This document shows positions 1 to 7,644 of a stretch of DNA of 20,141 nt, piece after piece. The notes under the pieces are model-generated. The model made no database searches and was not told the DNA's origin. It worked only from the letters and a program-made list of their open reading frames with translations. Location: positions 1,218-21,358 of the forward strand of contig DIKJ01000146.1 of assembly GCA_002424525.1 (NCBI GenBank). The letters run 5' to 3'. The stretch is from Bacteroidales bacterium UBA5621 (GTDB lineage Bacteria > Bacteroidota > Bacteroidia > Bacteroidales > VadinHA17). The position numbers and the translations under genes are program-made. The number at the start of each line of letters is the position of its first letter. Position 1 is the stretch's first letter.

Positions 1-720
1 ATTCCCGGTCGCCTTTTTCAGTCTGCAGCAGAATCGAGCTTTGATGCCTGGCTCTATTTCCTTAACAGGTCCGAAAACTCCTTAAACACAACCATCTCCT
101 ATTATGACAAGGGTTGTGCGATTGGTCTCCTGCTCGATCTGAAGATCCGCCATGAGTCGGACAACAAGCGTTCTCTCGACGATGTGATGCGTACCCTTTA
201 TAATGAATATTACAAAGAGAAGAACAGAGGATTTACAGATAAGGAATTCAGGGATGTCTGCGAAAAAACCGCCGGCAAGCCTCTGGATGAATTGTTTGAT
301 ATTTATATCCCTACCACCCGCGAAATCGATTATGCAAAATACCTGGCCTATGCCGGATTGAGCATTGATACAGAACCAATACCGCAGCCGGGAGGATGGC
401 TTGGCACTTCAACCCGCCAGGAAGGCGACAATCTGATGATTACCCGTGTGGAGTGGGATTCCCCCGCTTACAAGGCCGGATTGAGCTTCCAGGATGTTAT
501 CAATGAAGTGGATGGAATGAAACTTACAGCCAGTCAGCTCGAAGAAAAGCTCTCAGGTCTGAAAAAGGGAGACAAAATCACCATCTCGGTGACTCACCGT
601 GAGAACAGGAATACCCTGGAAATTATCCTCGGAGAGAAAACCATCAGGAGCTTCGAAATAAAACCAATGGCTGATCCGACTCCCCAGCAAAGCGCTATAC
701 TCGATAACTGGCTCAGGTAA
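1..720 (+). CDS. M61 family peptidase with PDZ domain, C-terminal part (5' end outside window)
   Basis: This is an open frame from base 1 with no start codon, ending in TAA at 718-720; 239 residues are visible. The segment SYYDKGCAIGLLLDLKIR (residues 33-50) and the following helical stretch ending PLDELFDIYI resemble the C-terminal part of the M61 (glycyl aminopeptidase-like) catalytic domain. Residues about 125-212 look like a PDZ domain: an SPAYKAGLSFQDVINEVDG core followed by LKKGDKITISV. Known M61 proteins are zinc peptidases with an HEXXH motif, usually about 600 residues long in this phylum and exported. The zinc site would lie upstream and is not visible, so activity cannot be judged. 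The first in-frame ATG, at 181-186, is internal, not a true start. No T-rich terminator is seen after the stop. Family call fairly sure; substrate unknown. Confidence 0.85.
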   Translation: MPGRLFQSAAESSFDAWLYFLNRSENSLNTTISYYDKGCAIGLLLDLKIRHESDNKRSLDDVMRTLYNEYYKEKNRGFTDKEFRDVCEKTAGKPLDELFDIYIPTTREIDYAKYLAYAGLSIDTEPIPQPGGWLGTSTRQEGDNLMITRVEWDSPAYKAGLSFQDVINEVDGMKLTASQLEEKLSGLKKGDKITISVTHRENRNTLEIILGEKTIRSFEIKPMADPTPQQSAILDNWLR

Positions 721-747
721 TATCTTTACATTCCGTCTTTCAGGGCT

Positions 748-773
748 CCAGCCTACGCTAAAGCTTCGGCTGG
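748..773. repeat. REP-like imperfect palindrome
   Basis: CCAGCC (748-753) pairs with GGCTGG (768-773). Further pairs continue inside (A755-T766, G757-C764, C758-G763) around a TAAA loop. No T-run follows on either strand, so it is a poor terminator for the M61 gene or for dedA. Its form, a short GC-rich stem around GCTAAAGC, resembles interspersed REP-type repeats. A genome-wide copy count is not possible here. Confidence 0.45.
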
Positions 774-816
774 CAAGCAGGGCTCAGAGCTCAGAGCTCG
801 GAGCAAAAAAAGGGCT

Positions 817-1449
817 TTAGTCTTCCGGCTTCGGTCTTCCGGCTTCGGTCTTCTTTCGTATTCCCCTTACAATCAGATAGATCACAAAACCAGTACCCAG
901 AGCTATAAGCCCAGGAACCATGTAGGGGAATATCTGCTCCCTGATTTCATAAAGGAAATATCCGATAACCAGAAGTATAATATTCCAGATTCCTGCTCCG
1001 GCTGTAGTATAGATGACAAAATCCCTTAAGTTCATCTCAGCCAGGCCGGCGGGTATTGATATAAGCTGGCGTACAGCCGGGACCAGACGACCTATGAACG
1101 TTGAAGATTTGCCGTTCCTGTTAAAGTAATCCTCGGCATGCTCTACCTTTTTTTCAGAAAGGAGCAGCAGTCTGCCAAGCTTCGAACCGGCAAATTTATA
1201 GACAATCGGGCGTCCGAGGTATTTCGCAAGATAATAGTTTATCAGCGCCCCCATAAGCGCACCGACCGTACCCGCCAGGAAAACACCGAAAATATTAAGG
1301 TTACCCTGGGCAGCCTTGTATGCTGCAAACGGAATCACAGCTTCCGACGGAAAGGGAATGAACGAACTCTCGATGGTCATAAGCAGAGCCACCGTGAAAT
1401 AATTCAGATTGGCCATGTACCAATCGAGCAGGGAATGAAAAAACTCCAT
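817..1449 (-). CDS. DedA/SNARE-associated family membrane protein
   Basis: This 210-residue integral membrane protein belongs to the DedA family. Members sit in the inner membrane, are linked to membrane lipid homeostasis and proton-motive-force maintenance, and some act as undecaprenyl-phosphate or phospholipid flippases. Family hallmarks are visible: ESSFIPFPSE (residues 27-36), with the acidic residues thought to matter in transport, and FIGRLVPAVRQLISIPAGLAE (118-138), carrying the conserved G-R-x3-R pattern before a re-entrant segment. Several hydrophobic helices follow to about residue 196. The charged tail TEAGRPKPED derives from a 14-bp tandem duplication, so the C-terminus is recently altered but lies outside the conserved core. 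The ATG is only 6 bases after the upstream GH51 stop, so the two are probably co-transcribed. The exact lipid substrate is unknown. Confidence 0.88.
   Translation of the reverse strand: MEFFHSLLDWYMANLNYFTVALLMTIESSFIPFPSEAVIPFAAYKAAQGNLNIFGVFLAGTVGALMGALINYYLAKYLGRPIVYKFAGSKLGRLLLLSEKKVEHAEDYFNRNGKSSTFIGRLVPAVRQLISIPAGLAEMNLRDFVIYTTAGAGIWNIILLVIGYFLYEIREQIFPYMVPGLIALGTGFVIYLIVRGIRKKTEAGRPKPED
821..848. repeat. 14-bp tandem duplication at the dedA 3' end
   Basis: The 14-base unit TCTTCCGGCTTCGG occurs twice head to tail (821-834 and 835-848), and a partial third unit (TCTTC) follows at 849. It lies inside the last codons of the minus-strand dedA gene. The unit length is not a multiple of three, so the duplication changed the reading frame of the tail and placed the present TAA stop at 817-819. 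Confidence 0.8.
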
Positions 1450-1455
1450 ATCAGA

Positions 1456-3435
1456 TTATTTCTTGTAACTTAGAACAATAACGCTCAAAGATATCGGATC
1501 TGCTTCAAAGTTTAACCTCCTCCCCTTTACTGCAGCAGGTTTTTTTGAGGGATAGATTTGTTTTGGATTGGTTACGGTATTGTAGTCATAAAGACCTCCT
1601 GAAGTAAGAGTTTCAATATCAGCAGTTTTCTGCGGTGTTATCCCCTCCACGTCAATGGCCAGCTTTTTCGGGGATTTTGACGAATTTACCACCTTTATAT
1701 AAACTTTGCCTTCCCTCCTGTCGATCGTAGCGCTTGCATAAAGGCTGTCGGCACCGGTTACGGGAGCACCATCCCTCAGAGCAGGGATCACATGTGTTCC
1801 CCGGTAGCCTGCGAACATTTTATGAACATAATAATTAGGCGTTCCTGCAACGTTCAGGTTGTCAAACCATATCATATCGGGCCTCCACTGCCATGCTTCC
1901 ACATGAGCAAGAAGAGGAGCATATGAAGCCATGTGAACCACTTCAGCATTGCGTTCAAGACCTGTCATAAACGCTGCTTCTGCCAGTGCGCTGAACCAGG
2001 AATTGCGCGACTCTGCATCCTTATCCTCCCTGCCGTGTGCCGCATATTCCCCGGCAAACACCTTTATGCCTTTTCTGTCGTAATTGTCGTACCGTGTGGC
2101 ATTGTTTAAAAACCATTCGGGCGGCATGTAATAGTGTTCATCTATCAGATCCGGATCCAGTTTTTTCATTTCCGCCCACAGATAGTCAAAAGCCTCGCCT
2201 GAAGCCCTGGGACCTGAGCCCGATACGATCTTTATCTCAGGATGTTTTTGCCTGAGTGCCGTCTCAAATTCCCTGTAACGTTCTACATACTGCTCATCCC
2301 ATTGCTCATTCCCAATGCCGATATATTTAAGGTTAAAGGGCTCCGGATGGCCCATTGAGCCTCTCAGTCTCCCCCATTTTGTTGTTTCAGGGCCATTGGC
2401 AAACTCTATCAGATCGAGGGCATCCTGAATATATGGATCGAGTTCTTCAAGAGGCACAACTTCGGCTGCATTGTACTGGCACGACATCCCGCAGTTTAGG
2501 ATTGGCAGAGGTTCGGCACCAAGATCTTCGGCCAGCTGGAAGTATTCGAAGAATCCGAGTCCGAAAGTCTGGAAATAATCAGGAGTCTGCCTGTTGCGTA
2601 TCTCCACATTCCATCGGTTCATGATCATTTTTCTTTCCTCGACGGGTCCCACCGTTGTTTTCCACTGATACCTGTTCTCAAGGTCCCTTCCCTCTACGAT
2701 ACAGCCACCGGGAAATCTCAGGAATCCCGGGTTCAGTCCGGCTATCATCTCAACAATATCTTTTCTTAATCCTCCCGGTCTCTCCTTCCAGGTATCTGAC
2801 GGGAAGAGCGATACCATATCGATATCCGTCCGCCCGGTTCCGGTGAAAAGTATTCTCAGCTGGGCCTTTGGTTCTGTTGCTGTTGCCAGCAATGAGACCA
2901 TGTGCGTCTGCCATTCCGGCCCCAATTCCCCTTTGTCAGCACTTGCAATAATGGTTCCATCCGGTTTTATCAGCTCGATCTTCATTTTAAGATCCGCATC
3001 CCCGTGGATACGCGCATTGACAGAAAAATTATAACGGACACCCTCCCTTATCCCCATCCCCCGGAATCCTTCATTCAGAAGCCCGAACCACCCTTCCGGG
3101 GCATCAACAACAAGATATATGTAGCGCGGATTTACAGGATTTACAGGGGTATACAAAGTCGGGACAACCCTCCCGCTGCCTTTTTCCCTTATCTGTCTCC
3201 AGCCCATCAATGGCAGAGAAAACTCAAATGACCTGTTTTTAACCAGCTCTGCATATATGCCGCCATCCGCAGCGAAATTAATATCCTCAAAGAATACACC
3301 CCACATGGTGGGTTGAATCTCAGATACCGGCTTGTTTGCCAGGACCCTGATTTCAGCCGCAGGCTGACCGGTAACATAAATAGCCAGGAATAACAATCCT
3401 GTTATGAGCAGACACTTTCTATGAATGTTCTTCAT
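1456..3435 (-). CDS. GH51 alpha-L-arabinofuranosidase, secreted
   Basis: The 659-residue protein should release terminal alpha-L-arabinofuranosyl groups from plant polysaccharides such as arabinan or arabinoxylan. An N-terminal hydrophobic segment (about residues 8-23, ending VTGQ) is a signal peptide, so the enzyme acts in the periplasm or outside. Residues about 80-215 look like the CBM4/9-type beta-sandwich insert found in plant-like GH51 enzymes. Catalytic TIM-barrel motifs follow: FLRFPGGC (238-245), the acid/base Glu377 in GIGNEQW, and the nucleophile Glu463 in VFAGEYAAHG. A beta-sandwich C-terminal domain ends the protein. All key residues are present, so it should be active. The start is ATG at 3435, 86 bases after the end of a second, broken GH51 gene. 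No SusC/SusD genes are nearby, so it is not part of an obvious polysaccharide utilisation locus within this window. Confidence 0.93.
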   Translation of the reverse strand: MKNIHRKCLLITGLLFLAIYVTGQPAAEIRVLANKPVSEIQPTMWGVFFEDINFAADGGIYAELVKNRSFEFSLPLMGWRQIREKGSGRVVPTLYTPVNPVNPRYIYLVVDAPEGWFGLLNEGFRGMGIREGVRYNFSVNARIHGDADLKMKIELIKPDGTIIASADKGELGPEWQTHMVSLLATATEPKAQLRILFTGTGRTDIDMVSLFPSDTWKERPGGLRKDIVEMIAGLNPGFLRFPGGCIVEGRDLENRYQWKTTVGPVEERKMIMNRWNVEIRNRQTPDYFQTFGLGFFEYFQLAEDLGAEPLPILNCGMSCQYNAAEVVPLEELDPYIQDALDLIEFANGPETTKWGRLRGSMGHPEPFNLKYIGIGNEQWDEQYVERYREFETALRQKHPEIKIVSGSGPRASGEAFDYLWAEMKKLDPDLIDEHYYMPPEWFLNNATRYDNYDRKGIKVFAGEYAAHGREDKDAESRNSWFSALAEAAFMTGLERNAEVVHMASYAPLLAHVEAWQWRPDMIWFDNLNVAGTPNYYVHKMFAGYRGTHVIPALRDGAPVTGADSLYASATIDRREGKVYIKVVNSSKSPKKLAIDVEGITPQKTADIETLTSGGLYDYNTVTNPKQIYPSKKPAAVKGRRLNFEADPISLSVIVLSYKK

Positions 3436-3521
3436 AATGTTTCGAATAATTTGATAAATAATCTTATTGAAGACCTAACACCAGGGACCGAGATACCGGG
3501 AAACCAGGACCCGGAAGTATG

Positions 3522-4419
3522 TTATTTTATTTCAAGTAAAACAATCGATTTTGCCGGTATCACCGCAGTCAGCAGATTGCCCTTTTTTCCTGCCCCGTCA
3601 TACCCGGTAATCCGGACATTCGAAGGATTGTCAAATGTGTTTATATCTGTAATCCTGGCTGATGTAAGGATCTGCCCCTTTACTGAGCTCCATTTTACCT
3701 GATCGAGTGTTGGCTCCGCTTGCACCGCAGGCAACCTTGCGCAGAGGCGCTCCCGGATAGTTCTTGGCAAAGGAGGAGTATTGCCTGTACTGGGTGACAT
3801 AATACTCGGGAGTCATGTTCCCTCCGCAACCCCAGTTCTCATTCCCTACCCCCCAGTAGGTGACTCTCCACGGCTCAGCCCTGCCGTTTTCCTTCCTGAG
3901 GTTGGTCATCGGACTGACACCGTCGAAATTAAGGTATTCAATCCATTTCGACATCTCCTCCACTGTGCCACTGCCGACATTCCCGACAATGAAGGGCTCG
4001 GTGTCAAGCAATTCACAGAGCAGGAGAAACTCATGAGTGCCAAAACTGTTATCCTCAGTAATGTTTCCCCAGTTTGTATTGATCATGGTGGGGCGCTGTT
4101 CCCTGGGTCCTATCCCGTCGCGCCAGTGATACTCATCAGCAAAGCATCCCCCGGGCCACCTCAGGTTCGGGATCTTTATTTTCTTCAGGGCATCAACAAT
4201 ATCAAGCCTGATCCTGTCCTGTTTGGGAACCTGCATGGCAGGATCAACCCAGTATCCGTCATAAATGCACCTCCCGAGATGTTCGGAGAAATGGCCATAG
4301 ATATGCCTGCTGATCTGATGTTTTGATGCTCCCCCATCCACAACAAGCGTTACCTGCGACTGCCCCGCAGCACAGAGCGTCAGGGCAAGGATGCTCAGTA
4401 ACAGAGAAATTTTTTTCAT
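3522..4419 (-). pseudogene. GH51 alpha-L-arabinofuranosidase remnant with large internal deletion and frameshift
   Basis: A second GH51 gene of the shorter (about 510-residue) type. From ATG 4419 there is a signal peptide (MKKISLLLSILALTLCAAGQ) and 238 residues of normal GH51 sequence: IYGHFSEHLGRCIYDG, NLRWPGGCFADEYHWRDG, and the acid/base Glu194 in GVGNENWGCGG. Homology stops near VACGASGANT, at about position 3706. In a different frame, only about 50 C-terminal residues of the family remain (from roughly 3698 to 3522: GQILTSARITDINTFDNPS to PAKSIVLLEIK). About 215 central codons, including the nucleophile Glu, are missing and the frame is shifted, so the N-terminal frame runs on to a stop near 3631. 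A TTG at 4446 could extend the frame, but the ATG before the signal peptide is the better start. It is almost certainly inactive, unless the deletion is an assembly error. Confidence 0.88.
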
Positions 4420-4594
4420 AATACCTGGTTTTAATAAGGTTTTCAATGGGTTAATATTAGCTTTATCCTTCTATCTCCCATCCCCAATATATGATTATTA
4501 AGATATTAATCCAAATTAAACCCTGTAATGTTTGTGCCCAATAATTATTAAATTGCGGCAGACACTGATCGCGGTAACCTTAAAAGTAAACTGA

Positions 4595-6370
4595 ATGGGT
4601 ATAAATAGAACCTTTGATATTCTTAACAGATATAAGGAGTTCTTCTCTGAAAAAGAGGATGCCTTATGCTTTAAAAAGAACGGCGCCTGGATTAAATTCA
4701 GCTCTCAGGAATACATTGACCACTCTTATAATTTCTGCTACGGCCTTTATGAATCGGGTTTCCGGAGAGGAGACAGGATAATTACCATTTCGTCAAACCG
4801 CCCGGAATGGAATTTTGCCGATATGGGAATGGCCATGGCCGGTATTGTACATGTTCCGGTTTTCACATCCCTCTCAAACCAGGAATACCAGTACATTATC
4901 GAACATTCGGGGGCAAAAATGATTATAGTTTCCGACGCCAGGCTCTGGAAAAACCTGGACCAGGTGGTAACCAGTGCCGGGATGGATGTCAGGATAATCA
5001 CCTTTGATAATGTCGAAGGTGCTGTGAACTGGCTTGAGATAGTTGCAAAAGGGGTAAGGTGCAATGACCAGACAAGAGAGGCTGTGGAAAGAGAGAAAAA
5101 CCGTATTGCTGAGGAAGATTTTGCCACCCTCATCTATACTTCCGGTACCACCGGCCGGCCGAAGGGTGTGATGCTTTCTCACGGGAACCTGGTAAGTAAC
5201 TTCATTTCAGCCGCTGGAGTATTCAATCTTAAACCATCCGACAAATATCTAAGCATTCTGCCTCTCTGCCATGTCGGCGGGAGGCTCGGCAATTACCAGA
5301 CCCAGTACAGCGGAAGCAGCATCTATTATGCAGAGAATATGGGCACAATAGCTGCAAACATACAGGAGATCTCACCCGATGGATTTGATGCTGTCCCACG
5401 GATACTCGAGAAATTCTATGATGTGATTATGTCAAAGGGTAAGAACCTTAAGGGGATTAAAAAATTTCTTTTCTTCCGGGCTGTAGACCTTGGACATAAA
5501 TATAAGCCTTTTGGTGAAAACGGATGGTTTTACGGCAAAAGGCTTGAAATTGCGGATAAACTGATCTTCAGCAAATGGAGGCAGGCTCTCGGCGGAAATG
5601 TCAGGCTTGTAGGGTGCGGTGGTGCAAGTCTTAATCCGAGGATCGAGAAGGTTTTCTGGGCCGCCGGCATCAAAATAATAAATATGTACGGCCTCACTGA
5701 AACATCTCCAATCATCACGATCAACAGGACCGAAAAAGGGAAGGCGAAGCTGGGATCTGTGGGAATGACAATAGAAGGCGTTGAGGTTAAAATTGCCGGC
5801 GACGGTGAGATACTATGCAAGGGGCCCAACGTAATGATTGGCTATTACAACGATCCTGTACTTACCAGAGAGGCTTTTGATGAGGATGGATGGTTTCATA
5901 CAGGCGACCTGGGTCATATCGAGGATGGAAGGTTCCTGATGGTAACTGACAGGAAGAAGGAGATTTTCAAGTTGTCGAACGGTAAATTCATTGCTCCGCA
6001 GATTATCGAAAACATCTTCAAGGAATCCCCGGTAATCGACCAGATAATGGTTATAGGGGAACGCGAGAAGTTTGCCAGTGCCCTGATATCACCTAATTTC
6101 AAATACTTCGAAGACTGGAAGTCCTCAAAAAAAATCTCATTCAGCAATTATGAGGAACTGATAATGCTTCCCCTGATACAGTCGCTGTTTTCAGCCGAGG
6201 TGGGTAAGTTCAACAAGCGCCTGAATCCTGCCGAACGGATCAACAGGTTCAGACTGGTCAAGGATGAATGGAGTCCTGTTTCCGGTGAACTTTCACCGAC
6301 CCTTAAGCTCAGGAGACATTTTATCCATGAGAAGTACAGGTCGCTGGTTGACCAGGTCTATATGAAATAG
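4595..6370 (+). CDS. AMP-forming long-chain acyl-CoA/acyl-ACP synthetase-like ligase
   Basis: This 591-residue ANL-superfamily enzyme should activate a fatty acid with ATP to an acyl-adenylate and pass it to CoA or an acyl carrier protein. Motifs in order: the P-loop YTSGTTGRPKG (181-191), LPLCHVGGR (222-230), YGLTET (365-370), GWFHTGDLG (432-440), the hinge DRKKEIFKLSNGKFIAP (452-468), and the C-terminal catalytic Lys571 in SPTLKLRR. The length matches long-chain ligases (FadD15/FAA1 type). In such ligases the third motif often reads L-P-x-x-H-x-x-E-R; here Gly-Gly replaces the residues before Arg, suggesting a distinct subfamily. It is the first gene of a probable operon, 29 bases before the GNAT gene, and divergent from the GH51 pseudogene. 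No convincing -7 box was found upstream; TAATGTTTG at 4526-4534 has one base too many. Whether the acceptor is CoA or ACP cannot be decided. Confidence 0.9.
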   Translation: MGINRTFDILNRYKEFFSEKEDALCFKKNGAWIKFSSQEYIDHSYNFCYGLYESGFRRGDRIITISSNRPEWNFADMGMAMAGIVHVPVFTSLSNQEYQYIIEHSGAKMIIVSDARLWKNLDQVVTSAGMDVRIITFDNVEGAVNWLEIVAKGVRCNDQTREAVEREKNRIAEEDFATLIYTSGTTGRPKGVMLSHGNLVSNFISAAGVFNLKPSDKYLSILPLCHVGGRLGNYQTQYSGSSIYYAENMGTIAANIQEISPDGFDAVPRILEKFYDVIMSKGKNLKGIKKFLFFRAVDLGHKYKPFGENGWFYGKRLEIADKLIFSKWRQALGGNVRLVGCGGASLNPRIEKVFWAAGIKIINMYGLTETSPIITINRTEKGKAKLGSVGMTIEGVEVKIAGDGEILCKGPNVMIGYYNDPVLTREAFDEDGWFHTGDLGHIEDGRFLMVTDRKKEIFKLSNGKFIAPQIIENIFKESPVIDQIMVIGEREKFASALISPNFKYFEDWKSSKKISFSNYEELIMLPLIQSLFSAEVGKFNKRLNPAERINRFRLVKDEWSPVSGELSPTLKLRRHFIHEKYRSLVDQVYMK

Positions 6371-6399
6371 TTTACCCATACGGAATTATTGCCACCACC

Positions 6400-7587
6400 A
6401 TGAAAACAATCAAGGTCACTGACAGGAACACGGAAAAAATGTTTCTCGACGCGGCACGTATAATCTATAAGGATGATCCTTTATGGGTGTGTCCCCTGGA
6501 CAGTTCCCTTAAAGCTGTGTTCGATCCCTCAGGGAACACATATTTCAGGCATGGAGAAGCAGAGAGATGGATCCTTCTTGATGAAAAGAGGAGACTGATC
6601 GGGCGGATAGCTGCATTCATTGATTATAACCTGGCGAACACTTATGATCAGCCAACCGGAGGCGTCGGTTTTTTCGAGTGTATAAACAATAAGGATGCTG
6701 CTTTCCTGCTCTTCGACACTGCCCGCGACTGGCTTAAAAGCAGGGGAATGGAAGCGATGGACGGTCCCATAAATTTTGGAGAAACGGATAAGTTCTGGGG
6801 CCTGCTCGTTAACGGGTTCACACAACCGGCCTTCGAGATACCATATAACCACCCCTGGTATCAGGAACTGTTTGAATCGTACGGTTTTATGACCTACTAC
6901 AATATGGAGGGATTTCACCTCGATATTACAAAACCCCTTCCGGAGAGGTTTACGAAAATCGCGGAATGGGTGGCCGGTAAACCAGGATATGAGTTCCGCC
7001 ATTTTACCTGGAAGGAGGAAGATAAATATGTGAATGACTTTACTGCGGTTTTCAATGAAACCTGGTCGGCTTTTAAAGCTAATTTCGAGCCTCTGGAACC
7101 GGAATATGTCAGAGCTTTTCTTAAAAAGGGAAAAGCAATTCTCGATGAGGAGTTCATGTGGATCGCTTACTACGAGGAAAAACCGATCGCAGTTTATCTG
7201 ATGCTTCCTGACGCTAACCAGATTCTCAGACATATGAACGGCAAGATGAATCTCATCAACATGATCAGGTTTCTCTGGTACAAAAAACAAAAAACCATTA
7301 CACGGGCAAGGGGAATGCTTATGGGGGTAATCCCAAAATTTCAGGGACTCGGCATCGAGTCAGGTTTTATTCTCAATCTGGCGAAAGCACTGAAAGGGAA
7401 ACCTCAGTATACTGAAATAGAGTTCACGTGGGTTGGTGACTTCAACCCCAGGATGAGGAAAATTTTCATTTCGGTAGGGGGTATCCCTGTTAAGAACTAT
7501 AAAACATACAGGTACCTGTTCGACAGGACCAGGGTATTCAGACGATACCCTGTCGAAGAAGTTCGGAGCGAAAGACGGACAGAGTGA
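6400..7587 (+). CDS. GNAT-fold acyltransferase-like protein of the YghO / bacterial ceramide synthase-like type
   Basis: This 395-residue protein has no signal peptide or membrane helix and is about twice the size of a single GNAT domain. It shows the pattern of the large YghO-like GNAT family: an N-terminal YKDDPLWVCPLD (23-34) and RLIGRIAAFID (65-75), then DGPINFGETDKFWG (121-134), YNHPWYQELFESYGF (149-163), the acyl-CoA-binding loop IPKFQGLGIESG (311-322), and EFTWVGDFNPRMRKI (341-355). From family knowledge, the bacterial ceramide synthase of Caulobacter, which N-acylates a sphingoid base, belongs to a GNAT-type group of similar size. The immediate upstream ligase would supply an activated acyl chain, which fits an acyl rather than acetyl donor. 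The acceptor is unknown and no serine palmitoyltransferase gene is in this window. Family level is fairly sure; the ceramide role is only a hypothesis. Confidence 0.72.
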   Translation: MKTIKVTDRNTEKMFLDAARIIYKDDPLWVCPLDSSLKAVFDPSGNTYFRHGEAERWILLDEKRRLIGRIAAFIDYNLANTYDQPTGGVGFFECINNKDAAFLLFDTARDWLKSRGMEAMDGPINFGETDKFWGLLVNGFTQPAFEIPYNHPWYQELFESYGFMTYYNMEGFHLDITKPLPERFTKIAEWVAGKPGYEFRHFTWKEEDKYVNDFTAVFNETWSAFKANFEPLEPEYVRAFLKKGKAILDEEFMWIAYYEEKPIAVYLMLPDANQILRHMNGKMNLINMIRFLWYKKQKTITRARGMLMGVIPKFQGLGIESGFILNLAKALKGKPQYTEIEFTWVGDFNPRMRKIFISVGGIPVKNYKTYRYLFDRTRVFRRYPVEEVRSERRTE

Positions 7588-7644
7588 TTAAATTGTGAAT
7601 TTACTCCGGTCACTCAGAACTTATTGAATATAATAATGTAAGAC

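Noticed and set aside
3781..4326. Plus-strand open frame of 181 codons across the GH51 pseudogene
   Set aside because: It is a shadow of conserved minus-strand GH51 sequence, and the product is Pro-rich without any domain pattern.
4420..4594. 175-base divergent region upstream of the acyl ligase, searched for promoters and riboswitches
   Set aside because: It is AT-rich with only a spaced-out near match (TAATGTTTG); no firm -7/-33 pair or conserved RNA structure was recognised.
6529..7290. Minus-strand open frame of 253 codons inside the GNAT gene
   Set aside because: The plus-strand gene has clear family motifs over the whole stretch; the antisense product shows none and has no plausible start context.
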